Below are positions 11,641 to 24,320 of a stretch of DNA of 64,000 nucleotides, piece after piece. The stretch's first letter is position 1. Every line of letters starts with the position of its first letter. Location: contig CM052355.1 of the NCBI GenBank assembly GCA_028551475.1, forward strand, positions 27,617,580 through 27,681,579, read 5' to 3'. Under the pieces are notes generated by a model that was not told where the DNA came from, did not search any database, and saw only the letters and a list, made by a program, of their open reading frames with translations. This DNA comes from Casuarina equisetifolia (lineage: Eukaryota; Streptophyta; Magnoliopsida; Fagales; Casuarinaceae). The position numbers and the translations under genes are program-made.

Positions 11641-11658
11641 AAACTAATGTGAATGTTT
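11641..11658. repeat. LINE target-site duplication, right copy
   Basis: Right partner of 10661-10678. Confidence 0.75.
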
Positions 11659-12252
11659 GTACTGTAGAAGTGTTCAAAGTTGATAATTATGCTTAGATAG
11701 TGTAGTTAAAATAGGCCTAGCAATTTTAAAGGGATTTCCTTCTTTTATATTTTCTAGTGATGTGCATGACTACCATCCTTATGAATTCTAAAAAGGTTAC
11801 CATGGTAGGACATTTTATTGGAATCCTATTAAACTTTTATTTTAAAGATGAGTTAATTACTTTCCAAGATAGGTGAAGTTCACTAACCTTTAACTATGAT
11901 GCATAGGCACCTTTGTTTTAACCAAATCTTCATCTAATGAAAGCAAGGACAAGTGAATTTCATAATCTTTTGTTAGCTAGCTAAGTTAGACAACTGAACT
12001 TGTTTAAACCATTAAGAAAGGCTTCCTACTAAGTTAAGTTAAGGTTTATTATCATAGTTAGTAGTAAAACTTGGCCCCATGTAGGACCATGTTAAAAATT
12101 ACTATAGGTTTATACTACTTTGATGGGGTTGTGTCTATAATGTCTTTTTCAACCAAATAGGAATGAGTAAGCAGTATCAAAGTTGTCTAACCTAACTGTG
12201 TGTTGAGGTCCAGGGTTCCCTCTTGATAACTCCTTTATGATTCTTTTTCTCT
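11659..12252. other. A3-B4 spacer up to the Athila-like element
   Basis: Paralogous to 2800-3390 and 43588-44180; no gene seen. It ends at the target duplication of the gypsy element. Confidence 0.45.
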
Positions 12253-12257
12253 CATCG
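12253..12257. repeat. Target-site duplication CATCG, left
   Basis: CATCG directly before the LTR, repeated at 22145-22149. The uninterrupted paralogous site at 3585 reads ctctcatcgac. Confidence 0.85.
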
Positions 12258-13695
12258 TGTTCGGTGAATTTTAAATGCAAGTGAACATGTCGAACAAGTA
12301 ATATAATGATAAGAAAAGTATCGTCCTATAAAGATTAGTGAATATTAAATTAATTAAGTACTAATGTTGAATTAATCTTAAAATTTATCTAGCAAATCAA
12401 AATATTGTTGATGATGAATTAAAATTTAAAATTTCTAAAATGAAAACTCAATGTTAATTAAAATCGGATCCAAGTAAGAACAATTAAGATGAGAAACATG
12501 TTAGAACTTCCGATTTCACCATAACTACTAGATATGAATTTTCATAATTTATGCCTGCAAAAATGATATTACCTATGTGATGGCAGAATTTTCTAATTTA
12601 TTTACTATCCTATGTCTAGGTATAGCAAACCTATTTAGTTCATTAATTCATTATATTTCTATACATGTATTGAAACAAACCAAATGCATTAGGATTTGTG
12701 AACATTCCTGGTTTACAATAAATTTTTCAATTATCTTATCACCAAAAGCCACACAAACAACATGGTATATGTCTAGCCACATTTAATTCATGGTTATATA
12801 TTATAAGAAGCAATTGCATATTATTACCTCTTAGTCTCAAACATGCACATCAAATCATTCAAGTGGTGGCCAATCACTTAAAAGCATTAAGCATAATAAT
12901 ATATAACTCACATAAATAAAATATCTTGCAAAACATAAAAACTTATAAAATTTACATCATCATAGTTAGGCTACATCTTTGCTCTAACAAAAGAAGTTTA
13001 GAACATATTGAAATAACAAACCAAAGTAATAGTAGAAATTAAGCAAAACATCTCAAATAAAAAGAATAAAAAAGTTGTCACCATACTGTCTTCTCTTTAA
13101 GAATTTTTTACAGAATTCCTACAATTCAAGAATGATAAAAAGTATAGGGAAGCTTTCGCGCCCCTATTTCTCTTTTTCTTCCTTAGTTTTCTCCTTCTTT
13201 TCTAGCTTTTTCTCCCTTCCTTGGTTTCGGCAACAACACACGGCTTTTCTTCTTTTCTCTCTTTTCTCTCTCTTCTCTCTCTTCCCTCTCTTCTTCTCTT
13301 GTGCAGTGCCCTTTTTCCACTTGTGCCATAATTCACGTTCCTTTGCCCTTTTATGCTATCTTGGGATGCGTGACCTAAGATTCTCCCTTAGTAATTCACT
13401 TTTTTGCCTCTTTTCTTTATTTTCTTTCTTGTCTTTTTTTGTCCTTTTCCTCCTTTTTTTGCTACTTTACACCTTTGCCTCCTCTTTTCTTCTTTTGATT
13501 TCTTTTTCTTTCCTTTTCTTCTTCATGTGCCTTTTTGTAACTTTCTTTTCCTTTATTTCTTTTGCTCTTTTGGGGTTTGCTGCATAAATAACACAAATTT
13601 ACATAAATATATCAAAACTTAAATATTATCTTATAAAACTTGTATTATTTATATCCTAAAATAGTCAAAATAACTCTATAAAAATAGAGTTATCA
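12258..13695 (-). repeat. 3' LTR of the Athila-like element
   Basis: 1438 nt. In element orientation it begins TGATAAC and ends CCGAACA. It includes a long polypyrimidine tract (13160-13310 and 13400-13560 on the plus strand) that creates spurious phenylalanine-rich ORFs. Confidence 0.9.
13672..13691. repeat. LTR-end hairpin
   Basis: AACTCTAT-AAAA-ATAGAGTT, perfect 8-nt arms, 4 nt from the LTR boundary. It is repeated at 22121-22140 and 33244-33263, with one change at 49610-49629. Confidence 0.7.
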
Positions 13696-13698
13696 AAA

Positions 13699-13735
13699 CC
13701 CCCAAACTTGACATTTTGCTAGTTCTTGAGCAAAA
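13699..13735 (-). promoter_or_regulatory. Polypurine region and conserved hairpin before the 3' LTR
   Basis: On the minus strand: TTGCTCAAGAACTAGCAA (a stem-loop), then AAGTTTGGGGG just before TGATAAC. This stem-loop plus G-run arrangement is common before the 3' LTR in plant gypsy elements. Confidence 0.65.
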
Positions 13736-15600
13736 GTAAGAGATAATATATGTTTTGGACAAAACCCTTTCTTGAAATTCACTCAAAATTGCTCAACTTA
13801 ACAATTCAAAGAAAAAATATAGCTTTCATCCAAACAAAACAATTGTTCATAAGATAAGATAAACTCTTAACTATGTTGACCATGTTCGTTTGTGTGAGTG
13901 TGAATCCTTATCTTTTCAACTATATGCATTCTAAATAGATCCACATTAATATGCAATCTCTCAAAATCTTTAACCAAACCTTATAGGTTTGCTTTTCATT
14001 CCTCTCTCCACTAATGTAGGCCAATCATCTAACCAAGAATCAATAGGACTTTTATAAGCTTGTAATGTAAGGCTAGGCTAGGGGTAAGATGAAAGTCATT
14101 TAGGCTAAATTCACCCATGAACACATTGCTTTCTAAGATCTAATTTGAGCTTTTGTCATTTCCTTTCTTTGCTTTTTTTTTTCACAAATGATCTTTCTAT
14201 CACCACTTCTCTTATTTATTTCTTCCTAAAAATACTTGATTTCACTTGGATTTTGACACTCACAAAAGTCACAATCATGCTTGCAATCATAAAGCAAATA
14301 GTAGGACTAGAAATGTAACCATTATAATCTTATCTTGCTAATGACATCCAACTACTATGCAAAAGCCAATTTCTAAACCTTGAATGGCTTGAATTTGAAA
14401 ATAAGCAATAACAGAATTCCAATCTTGGACAGATGTTGCATTTCCTTTTTTTTTTTTTTTTGCATTCACAAAAGCAACATATTATGCTACATAATCATTG
14501 CAATCAACATCCTTCCCATATAACATCCTTCCCCTCAACTTATCTTCACTCAAATAGACTTATATCCTAAAAATCAATATGTTCAAGGGTGAGGGATGAA
14601 AAGATAATTTGTCAAAGGCTCAAAGGTATATATATGTGGGTGTAAAAAAAATGGATATAAATCAAGGCTCAGCAGGGTGACTGAGGATAAATAAATAGGG
14701 TTAGCTTGAAAGGCTCAAACAATCCAAAGAATGGCCTAAATCCTTTTCTTAATTAGATGCAGCCTAGGATTTCACCTTAAGAGGAAATCAAGCAAATTCT
14801 AAGATCGGGGTGAGATCTAAGAAAATCACATACTTCACATAAATGTTCTCTAGAAATACACACAATTTAAAAAATGAATGACTTTTAGTGTTTAATGAAT
14901 GGATCAACATAATCAGAATCACACTTAACTCACATTACAATTGGAGGTTTGAACAAAATCTACATCTTCCTAAGAATCGCTAAGAATTCAAAACAAAGGG
15001 TTTAATCATGACATGAGAAAAAAAATTCAATTAGATTTAGCAAGAAAAGATTTGTTTTCCCACCCCCAAACTTGAATGAAGCATTGTCCTCAATATAAAA
15101 AGAAATAAAGCAAAAATAAAGAAAAATAAAGGTAAAATAGGAATGAGAAAACTCCCCTGATTGTAGGTGATAGCCATAGAGAGCTTTAAGGAGATGGTGG
15201 TGACAAAATTTTCAACAAAAGAACCAATAAAATGCTTGGGTTGCCTCCTAAGAAGCACTTACTTTATAGTTTTCAGCCAAACTATCTTCAATGTTGCTAC
15301 TCAAGGAGGAAAAAGATCAACGGTAGTCTTTTGCATATTGACTCCCTCAAAGTAGGGCCTCAAATGTTGACCATTCACCTTAAATGTGCCTTAGGTGTCA
15401 TTTGTAACTTCTATTGCTCCATATAGGAATACCTTAGTGACTATGAAAGGGCCAGACCATCGAGACCATAATTTACCTGGAAACAATTTAAGACAAGAGT
15501 GATAAAGTAATACTTTTTGGCCAACCACAAACTCTCTTCTTAATATGTGTTTATCATGCCATCTTTTTGTCCGCTCCTTGTATATTTTGGCATTTTCGTA
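13736..15600 (-). other. Non-coding 3' region of the Athila-like element
   Basis: No coding sequence is recognised where Athila elements may carry an env-like ORF. A second AAGTTTGGGGGTGGG motif lies at 15059-15075, preceded on the minus strand by TTGAGGACAATGCTT. It resembles an internal second polypurine tract. Confidence 0.5.
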
Positions 15601-15618
15601 GGCCTCATCTCATAATTC

Positions 15619-16404
15619 CTACAATTCATTCAATTGCAACAATCGAGTTTCACCTGCAGACTGCATATCAAAGTTCAAAAATTTCAAAGCCCAATATGCT
15701 TTATGCTCTAATTCTACTGGTAGATGACAAGCCTTCCCAAACACTAGCTTAAAAGGAGACATTCCAATTGGTGTTTTGAATGTTGTTCTATAGGCCCAAA
15801 GTGCATCATCAAGTTTCATTAACCAATCTTCCTTGAGGCATTCATAGTTTTTTCTGAAATTCTCTTAATTTCCCTATTTGATATCTCAACTTGACCACTA
15901 GTCTGAGGGATAAGGGGTAGCAATCTTATGAGTAACCCCGTACTTACCCAAAAGTGATTCAAATTGTTTATTGCAAAAATGGGTCCTTCTATCATTTATG
16001 ATTGCCCTAGGAGTGCCAAAGTGGGTAAAAATATTTTTCTTTAAGAATTTAACCACAACCTTAGCATCATTTATAGGCAATCCTACTGCTTCTACCCACT
16101 TAGACACATACTTAACAGCCACCAAAATATACATATTTCCATAAGAAGGTGGAAAGGGTCCCATGAAGTCAATACCCCAAACATCAAATAACTCACACAC
16201 AACAACATTGTTTAGAGGCATCTTATGTTTCCTAGAAATATTCTCAGTTCTTTGACATTGATCACATGTAACTACATATGAATATGAATCTCTAAAAAGT
16301 ATGGGCCAATAAAATCCAAATTGTAAAACCTTAGCTGTAATTCTGGTGGCACCAAAATGACCACCAACCTCTCTAGAATGACAATGGTGTAGGATACTAG
16401 CCAT
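15619..16404 (-). pseudogene. Athila-like integrase (broken)
   Basis: The main frame is 15898-16404 with the zinc-binding part (HHCH, GGHFG, then CDQCQR), the first catalytic Asp in GIDFMGPF and the second in INDRRTHF. The frame stops at PYPSD. The region around the catalytic Glu (QVEISNRE) follows in 15820-15897, and the C-terminal piece ([16 protein letters not shown]) is at 15619-15819. It would join cDNA to host DNA in a live element; here stops break it into three parts. Confidence 0.85.
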
Positions 16405-16434
16405 CTCTTCCTCAGGAACTCATCTCCTTATAAC

Positions 16435-17087
16435 CTAGTCTACATATACTTTAAACAATAAAGGCTCTTCCCAAAAATAATGTTTGAGGTCAGAAAAGAA
16501 TTTTTTTCTTTGTTGATATGACATTTCAGGAGGAAGAACATTACTTATCAAATAATTGACAAAATCAGCATACCAGGGAATTTGGATGGATTGGAGTGCA
16601 AAAATGTTTTCATCGGGAAATTCTTCCAGAATTGGTTGATCTTCTTCCTTCAAATTGGGAATACTAGACAAATGATTTGTAACTACATTTTCGGTCCCTT
16701 TCTTATCCTTAATCTCCAAATCAAACCCTTGTAGCAAAAGAATCCACCTAATTAACCTAGGTTTTGATTCTTTCTTTTCAAGTAGATGCTTAAAAGCAGA
16801 ATGATCAAAATAAACAATAACTTTTAAACCAATTAGATGAGAACGAAATTTATCAAAAGCAAATACTACAACCAAAAGTTCTTTTTTTGTTGTTGAATAA
16901 TTCAATTGTGCACCTAACAAGGTTTGACTAGCATAGTAAATGGTCTGAAAAACTCCATTCTTCTGTTTCCCAACACAGCTCCTACTGCAAAATCACTAGC
17001 ATCACACATTAGCTCAAAAAGTAAGTCCCATTCTGGTGCTACCATGATTGGTGTTGATATTAACTTTTCCTTTAAAGTGTTAAAAGC
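16435..17087 (-). pseudogene. Athila-like RNase H (broken)
   Basis: The N-terminal [13 protein letters not shown] block is readable at about 16960-17020 and the remainder ([20 protein letters not shown], then HLSSIPNL) in 16435-16920. They are separated by a stop. It is followed directly by the integrase linker. Confidence 0.8.
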
Positions 17088-17939
17088 CTACAAGCATTCA
17101 TTAGAAAAATTATATTTCACATCTTTAACCAACAAACTTGAAAGGGGTCTAGCAATTTTGGAAAAATCTTTTATGAACCGCCTATAGAATCCTGCATGCC
17201 CTAAAAAACTTCTAACAAGTTTCACTAATGTTAGTGGGGGGCAGTTTGGCAATGACCTCCACTTTAGCTCGATCAACCTCTAATCCTTTTTTAGATATCT
17301 TATGCCCAAGTACTATTTCTTCCTGCACCATAAAATGACACTTCTCCCAATTCAAAACAAGGTTAGTCTCCTCACACCTTTGTAAGACCCTTGCTAAATT
17401 ATCTAAACAAATGTCAAATGATGAACCAAATACAAAAAAATCATCCATGAAAATCTCAATGAATTTTTCAACCATATCAGAAAAAATGGTCATCATGCAT
17501 CTCTGGAAAGTGGCTGGTGCATTACAAAGACCAAAGGGCATTCTTCTAAAAGCAAAGGTACCATAAGGACAAGTGAAAGTGGTTTTCTCTTGATCTTCTG
17601 GTGTAATGTGAATTTGATTATACCTTAATACCCATCAAGAAAGCAATAAAATTTGTGTCTTACAAGTCTTTCTAACATTTGATCAATAAATAGTAAAGGG
17701 AAATGATCTTTTCTAGTGGCATCATTTAGTTTTCTATAATCTATACACACACGCCATCCAGTAATTATCCTAGTTGAAATCAATTCATTATTATCATTTC
17801 TTTGAATAGTCATACCTCCTTTCTTTGGCAAAACTTGCACAAGACTTACCCAAGGACTATTTGAGATAGGATAAATGATCCCTGCATCAAGCAACTTGAC
17901 TACCTCAGCCTTCACCACTTCTTGCATCTTTGGATTCAA
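17088..17939 (-). pseudogene. Athila-like reverse transcriptase (frameshifted)
   Basis: Three pieces. 17625-17939 holds the fingers and palm start (SPWVSLVQVLPKKGG, CIDYRKLNDATRKDHFP, FLDGY). 17212-17541 holds MPFGLCNAPATFQRCM and the catalytic FMDD. 17088-17276 holds FLGHAGFYRRFIKDFSKIARPL. A 1-nt loss near 17620 shifts the first piece from the second. Confidence 0.88.
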
Positions 17940-18839
17940 TCACCTCTGAGGTTGAACAATAGCTTTGTAATGCTCTTCCATCAAAATCTTGTGCATTGCT
18001 CCTTTGTGCTCTTTCAATACCTGAAGTAATTTCTCTTCCATTGATTCTGTCAAAGAAGAAGATATAATTACTAACAAAGTAGAAACTTCATCTAAATAAA
18101 CATATTTCAAATGGGAAGGTAAGGGCTTGAGTTCAAGAGTTGGAGGCTCTTCAATCGATGGCTTAGGTTTTGTCATGTGTTGTCCCAACTCTTCAAACTT
18201 TGTTTTCTTTTGCTGTGAATATGGTGGATTTGCTTCCATGAGATTGGCGTACTTCTGTATCTCTTCACTTTCAATTTCCTCATTTTTTGGGGGAACTAAG
18301 CATGCTTCAAGTAGATCCTTAAAATCTTTTTCCTGAAAGATCTTATTCATAAACTTATCAATTGTCTCAACCCTAAAGCAAGAACTATCATCAGATAGAT
18401 GTTTCATAGCAGTAAAAACATTAAAAATGATAGAATCATTTTGAACTCTTAATATTAACTTCCCTTGTTGTACATCAATCAAAGCTCTTCCTGTTGCTAG
18501 AAAAGGTCAACCTAAGATAAATGGTACCTCAAAGTCTTCCTCCATATCAAGTACTATAAAATCTGCAGGAAAAATGAATTTGTTAATTTTTACCAATACA
18601 TCTTCTACAATGCCCCTCAGATATTTAATTGATCGATCAGCCAATTGTAGGGACACTGTGGTTGGCTTCACTTCACCCAATCCTAATTTCCTGAAAATAG
18701 AAAAAGGCATTAGATTAATACTAGCTCCTAAATCACATAATGCCTTATCAAAGTGAAAGTTTCTAAAGTACAAGGAATTGTAAAACTCCTTAGATCTTTT
18801 AATTTTAGAAGCAGTTTGTTTTGTAAAATGGCTTAGCAT
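17940..18839 (-). pseudogene. Athila-like protease and protease-RT linker
   Basis: 18507-18839 contains the retropepsin motif CDLGASINLMP with the catalytic Asp, and ends in FILG. An acidic linker (17940-18482) leads to RT. A stop separates the two. Confidence 0.82.
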
Positions 18840-19266
18840 TCTTTAGTTAGCTTCACGATTTCATACTCTTCCAGCTTCTTTTGTTTTTCAATATCTCCTT
18901 AAGAAATTTTGCATAACTGGGCATTTAAGCTAATGCATCTGCAAAAGGAATGTTAATATGTAATTTTTTAAATACATTAAGAAATTTAGAAAACTACTTA
19001 TCTATTTTATGTTGCTGGAGTCTCTAAGGAAATGGAACAGGAGGCAATTAAGGCTTAGGATTATCAAGGAATAATGTCCTCTTGGTTGCCTCCTTAGGCT
19101 ATATGCTAACATCATCTTCCTTATCCCTGACATTTTCCTTCTCAACATCATCTTTTCCCACTTGTTTGCCATTTCTCAAGGTTATTACCTTTGCATCTTC
19201 TATAGGATTCTTCTCTGTGCTACTCGACAATGAACTTTGTTGTCTTTTAGAAATCATATTAGCCAA
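18840..19266 (-). pseudogene. Athila-like gag C-terminus to protease region
   Basis: The frame continues with stops. NIPFADALA, MPSYAKFLKEIL and VITLRNGK-type blocks typical of Athila are readable on the minus strand. Confidence 0.65.
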
Positions 19267-20385
19267 CTAACCTATTTGCACCTCTAAATTTTGAATTGAA
19301 GCTTCTTGGTTTTGCATTCTTGTTTCATTGTTCTGTAATATCTTGGCAACCATTTCCTCTAAATTATGCTTTTTTTCTTCTGGTTGCCTGAATCTTAGTG
19401 GTGGCCTCATTGCATTAGAATTACTCCATAAAAAATTTGGGTGGTTACGCCATCTCGAATTGTAAGTGTTAGAGTATGGATTATTTTGTGGCCTACTTGA
19501 ATTTCCAACATAATTAGCATCTTCATTACCCTGAGCAAAGGTGTTACCTACTTGGCACTCTATGCTTGCATGTCTTCCACCACAATAATCACATAATATG
19601 TTCTGAATCCTCATGACTAGAGCACTCAGGTTATCTATTTTCTTGTTGAGTTTTTCAATTTGTGCAGACATTGCAGTGTAAGCATTTACTTCATGAATTC
19701 CACTAGCTTTCCTCACTGGAGACCTCTCAGTAGGCCACTAATAACTATTATTTGCCATTTCCTCTAAAAGATCATATGCTTCTTCTAGTGTCTTATTGTT
19801 CAAAGCCCCTCTTGTAGTTGCATTAAGTATAAAACGAAGATTTGTACTAAACCCATTATAGAAAGTTTGTACCCGTAACCACATGGGTAGTCCATGTTGT
19901 GGACATTTTCTTAAAAGCTCCTTGAATCTTTCCTAAGCTTCATACAATGATTCATTGTCCATCTGCATAAAAGCGGTAATATCATTACGCATTTTGGTAG
20001 ACTTTGTTGAAGGAAAGAGCTTACTAAGAAATTTCTGAGCCAAATCATCCCATGTTGTAATTGATCTTGCAGGAAGAGAAGAAAGCCAACTTTTAGCTTT
20101 GTCTCTTAAAGAAAATGGGAATAACCTTAATCTAACAACATCATCTATGACTCCATTGTATTTAATCATGTCACAGATTTCAAGAAAAGCATCAATGTGA
20201 GCATTTGGATCATCGTTTGGTAGCCCACTAAATTGCACAGAATTTTGAAGCATCTAAATGAGTGTTGGCTTGATTTCAAAGTTGTTTGCTTAAATTGCAA
20301 GCCTCTTGATGCTTAATGTGGCACCCTAAACTGTTGGTGCAACATATTCTTTTAGAAGCTTGCGTGAATCATCATTCTCTGCCAT
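19267..20385 (-). pseudogene. Athila-like gag (multiple stops)
   Basis: The likely start is at 20385 (MAENDDSRKL). Several in-frame stops follow before the longest open part, 19933-20253 (RLRLFPFSLRDKAKSWL, TTWDDLAQKFL). The next part, 19267-19716, has the zinc knuckle CDYCGGRHASIEC (CX2CX3HX4C). At least five stops in total, several at former Trp or Gln codons. Confidence 0.85.
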
Positions 20386-20695
20386 TTTTGTAGCTTCACT
20401 TCTTTGTTCTCTTATCTCCTTTCGTTGCTTTCTGACTGTGTATTCAATTTCTGGTCAAGATTAACAAGTTGTTCTCTTTGACTACGAGTCATGCATGTTT
20501 GTAACACTCCTGAAAAGTAGTAACTAAAAAAAAATGATTAAATTTTTTTAAAGGAAAAATAACAATAATAAAGCAAAAGAAAAATAAAATCTAACAAAAT
20601 AAAAAAATTTGATTTGATTTTTTTTAAAGAAAATAAAAACTAGATTAAACTTAGAACTATTCGGTATTAATATTAATCAGTAGTAAAACAACCAA

Positions 20696-20713
20696 TCCCT
20701 GGCAACGGCGCCA
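20696..20713 (-). promoter_or_regulatory. Primer binding site (tRNA-Asp type)
   Basis: TGGCGCCGTTGCCAGGGA on the minus strand, six nt from the 5' LTR. It is complementary to the 3' end of plant tRNA-Asp(GUC) with one mismatch. Confidence 0.8.
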
Positions 20714-20719
20714 AAAACT

Positions 20720-22144
20720 TGTTCGGTGAATTTTAAATGCAAGTGAACATGTCGAACAAGTAATATAATGATAAGAAAAGTATCGTCCCATGAAGATTAG
20801 TGAATACTAAACTAATTAAGTACTAATGTTGAATTAATCCTAAAATTTATCTAGCAAATCAAAATATTGTTGATGATGAATTAAAATTTAAAATTTCTAA
20901 AACAAAAACTCAATGTTAATTAAAATCATATCCAAGTAAGTACAATCAAGATGAGAAACATGTTAGAGTTTTCAATTTCACCATAACTACTAGATATGAA
21001 TTTTCATAGTTTATGCCTGCAAGAATGATATTACCTATGTGATGGCAGAATTTCCTAATTTATTTACTATCCTATATCTAGGTATAGCAAACCTATTTAG
21101 TTCATTAATTCATTATATTTCTATACATGAATTGAAACAAACCAAATGCATTAGGATCTATGAACATTCCTGGTTTATAATAAATCTTTCGATTATCTTA
21201 TCACCAAAAGCCACACAAATAACATGGTATATGTCTATCCACATTTAATTCATGGTTATATATTATAAGAAGCAATTGCATATTATTAGCTCTTAGTCTC
21301 AAACATGCACATCAAATCATTCAAGTGGTGGCCAATCACTTAAAAGCATTAAGCATAATAATATATAACTCACATAAATAAAATATCTTGCAAAACATAA
21401 AACTTATAAAATTCACATCATCATAGTTAGGCTACATCTTTGCTCTAACAAAAGAAGTTTAGAACATATTGAAATAACAAACCAAAGTAATAGTAGAAAT
21501 TAAGCAAAACATCTTAAATAAAAAGAATAGGAAAGTTGTCATCACATTGTCTTCTCTTTAAGAATTCTTTACAAAATTCCTACAATTCAAGAATGATAAA
21601 AAGTAGAGGGAAGCTTTCATGCCCCTATTTCTCTTTTTCTTCCTTGGTTTTCTCCTTCTTTTCTAGCTTTTTCTCCCTTCCTTGGTTCCAGCAACAACAC
21701 ATGGCTTTTCTTCTTTTCTCTCTTTTCTCTCTCTTCTTCTCTTCTTTTCTTGTGCGGTGCCCTCTTTCCACTTGTGCCATAATTCACGTTCCTTTGCCCT
21801 TTTATGCTACTTGGGATGTGTGACCTAAGATTCTCCCTTAGTAATTCACTTTTTTACCCCTTTTCTTTATTTCCTTTCTTGTCCTTTTTTGTCCTTTTCC
21901 TCCTCTTTTTGCTACTTTACACATTGCCTCCTCTTTTCTTCTTTTGATTTCTTTTTCTTTCCTTTTCTTCTTCATGTGCCTTTTTGTAACTTTCTTTTCC
22001 TTTATTTCTTTTGCTCTTTCGGGGTTTGCTACATAAATAACACAAATTTACATAAATATATCAAAACTTAAATATTATCTTATAAAACTTGTATTATTTA
22101 TATCCTAAAATAGTCAAAATAACTCTATAAAAATAGAGTTATCA
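20720..22144 (-). repeat. 5' LTR of the Athila-like element
   Basis: 1425 nt, same termini as the 3' LTR. It abuts the right-hand CATCG duplication. Confidence 0.9.
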
Positions 22145-22149
22145 CATCG
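22145..22149. repeat. Target-site duplication CATCG, right
   Basis: Identical to 12253-12257. Confidence 0.85.
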
Positions 22150-22782
22150 ACATGGGGCATAGGAAGAATAAGAAATCTTCTTTCTTAATAGAGTTTGTGC
22201 TATAATGACCAACTGCACACTTTTATCATGTAAAGTCATAACAATTGACCAATTAAGAAGCAGTATCAAAGATTGTCTAATACAATTGTGTGTTAAGGTC
22301 TAGGATTCCCTCTTGATGACTCCTTTATGATTCTTTTTCTCTCATCAACAATTGATCAATTGAAAAGATTGTTATATATATATATATATATAAGCAATGA
22401 AAAGGATTTGAATTGAAACCTTAAGATTAGTATGAGTAGTCAAGATCCATTTTTCTTTAAAATACTCCATTAAAGAAAATAATTGTCTAAATTTATAAGA
22501 CCTATTATAAGTATTTTTCTTTCTAGTGTAAAATTATTTATCTAGTAACTATAGATTAATAACTTTGTACTTTTTTATTTCTTTTCTTTTCTCTTTTTAA
22601 AAAAGGTTGATATAATGATGTGCATTCATTTGTTGCCCAACACAACTAATTAAGTCCAAAAGTCTTGTACTAAATTTTAGAAATGAAAGAAAAATATCTG
22701 AAAACACTCATACATATGAATGCATTATATAGAACATAAAAGTTCTTTCTTCTTATTCAAAACTTTATTGTTGAGAGCAAAC
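22150..22782. other. B4 3' flank
   Basis: Paralogous to 3390-4036. It contains a (TA)n run at about 22371-22392 and a near-copy of the CAATTGATCAATTG palindrome; no gene seen. Confidence 0.45.
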
Positions 22783-23174
22783 TTAGTTCATTTTCCCATT
22801 AATGCAAAGCCATTCACAAACGAAGATCTTGTTGCAATTGAGATTTGGGTTAATAGCACTGAAAAGGTCAACATCGAGCTCGAGCTTCTGAATAATGCTA
22901 GAACAAGTATCACCAGCTTCTGCACCATACATAGATACACATTCTCTAGAATTTGTTTGCCCTTTGAATGCAACTGCACCACATAAAGAGTGTATGTCAA
23001 ACCTTAAAAGATAAAACAAAAAAAAAAAAAAACAAGCTGCAGTATTGGTGAAAAGATGTAGTTATAAAACTCACAACGAACTTTTCCACACTTTGTAATG
23101 GAGATCAAGTGAAGAAAAGAGAGCACTAGAATCAAGTTAAGAGAAGTGGTAGTCCCATTGTTATCCTAAGACAT
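22783..23174 (-). pseudogene. LysM gene copy B4, stop at codon 3
   Basis: Exon 1 is 23075-23174 and exon 2 is 22783-22973, both full length (100 and 191 nt) with GT and AG intact. The third codon is TAG, so the signal peptide cannot be made from the normal start, and no other Met lies in exon 1. Exon 2 is open and retains GDTC and INPNLNC, but FVGEWLC has become FVCEWLC. The intron is 101 nt owing to an A-run. B9 has the same codon-3 TAG. The GCCGGC promoter element reads GCTCGC here. Confidence 0.88.
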
Positions 23175-23699
23175 CCTCTTTTGCTCTTATTCCTTGTAAC
23201 TTAGACCTCTCTTTCATTGTCTACTGAGTCAAGAAAAATGAGTACAATATATAGTTGAAGGAAATACCCCACAAAGAAGTTGAAAGATATTGTAGACTTC
23301 ACCATTAACTTTGTTCCAAGAGAAGGCTCGCTTCTCATGTGAATCATATATTGCTTAAGTTCTTTACATAAGGACACAATTTGCATTAGTTTGAGCTCAA
23401 TTTTATATGGTGAGCTACATAACCTCATGGGATTAACAATATTTGTCTCACTTTTTAATTTTCTTTATTACATAAGTCCATAACATTGGATTGTTGGACA
23501 AAGTATCAACACATGGAATCCTACAATTTAATTCATTGTATTTGTTACCAAAGTATCATATTAAACTCATAATTGGCAGCGGATGACTTAAGATTCCTAG
23601 ATTTGGATTTTCTAATGAATTGAAGGAAAGTTAGCATTAGACAACATACTAGTGCCCAACTTGTTTCGTTATCAAATTGGGAGTGGAATGGGGTTTAGC
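23175..23699. other. B4 upstream flank
   Basis: A worn copy of the B-type promoter and upstream DNA; no gene seen. Confidence 0.4.
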
Positions 23700-24060
23700 C
23701 ATAACTAATAAAATATAGTACTTGATGAAGACATTAGATTATATAAGTAAGAAACAACTAAATATTTTAAGATCATTAGACGAGCTAGAAAATAGGACTA
23801 TGGTCTATACATAATGTGAGATCATATCACTCATTAGCATCTTTAAAGATCTAGCTGGGATTGTTTTTTATCATGTTACTTTGCATTATGAAAATGAGGT
23901 AGCCAAATAGATAATTTCAAATCTAATATTTCATTGGATAACAAAGTACATAGAGATAGATTGTTAATTTTTTATTAACTACAAATAGGCAACTAGAAGC
24001 CTATGGCAGCCACAACTCCTTTGTTCTTGTTGATTGTCTATATCATTTTGCATCCATTTT
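23700..24060 (+). mobile_element. Decayed copia RNase H relic, B4-B5 spacer
   Basis: SKKQLNILRSLDELENRTMV-like start near 23750, then HYENEVAK near 23890 and the NKVHRDR block. The RT part is missing, as in B7-A8 and B9-B10. Confidence 0.7.
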
Positions 24061-24143
24061 CATTAAACTAGTATTATTTTTCTTATTCCATTGCAATCAA
24101 TTGCAATTAACACTAAAACAGAGCCCACGATTCAAACATTGGC

Positions 24144-24320
24144 TTCAAAGATGCATATAAGCTTATCTTAGGATGTGTCATGGAAGATCCAAGTGCTTGC
24201 ACAAAAACTGATGCACTAGCCCTTAAGAATGATGTTGAATAGACTAATTGCCTTATCAAGAAAGTTGTAGCCTCAATGAACATAGCTAATTTACAGCTTC
24301 AACAAACAAAACTAATGTGA
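24144..24320 (+). pseudogene. Relic coding block of unknown gene, copy 3
   Basis: CVMEDPSACTKTDALALKND, then the shared stop, TNCLIKKVVASMNIANLQLQ and a terminal stop. It is one of the better preserved copies. Confidence 0.4.

Larger units (their letters stand above)
12258..22144 (-). mobile_element. Athila-like Ty3/gypsy retrotransposon, near-complete but dead
   Basis: 9.9 kb between perfect 5-bp target duplications. In element orientation (minus strand) it runs: 5' LTR (20720-22144), tRNA-Asp primer site (20696-20713), gag (20385 to about 19267), protease, RT, RNase H, integrase (to about 15619), a 1.9-kb non-coding stretch, polypurine region, and 3' LTR (12258-13695). The gag style (ICD..K.NGV..D..RLRLFPFSL-type sequence), the CX2CX3HX4C knuckle and the tRNA-Asp primer site fit the Athila lineage. 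Every frame carries stops or shifts, and no env-like ORF is seen between integrase and the 3' LTR. By eye the LTRs differ at about 5-7% of sites in their first 260 nt, so the insertion is not recent. Confidence 0.92.

Noticed and set aside
13075..13587. 170-codon Phe/Ser-rich ORF
   Set aside because: Produced by the polypyrimidine tract in the LTR; the same artefact occurs in the other LTRs.
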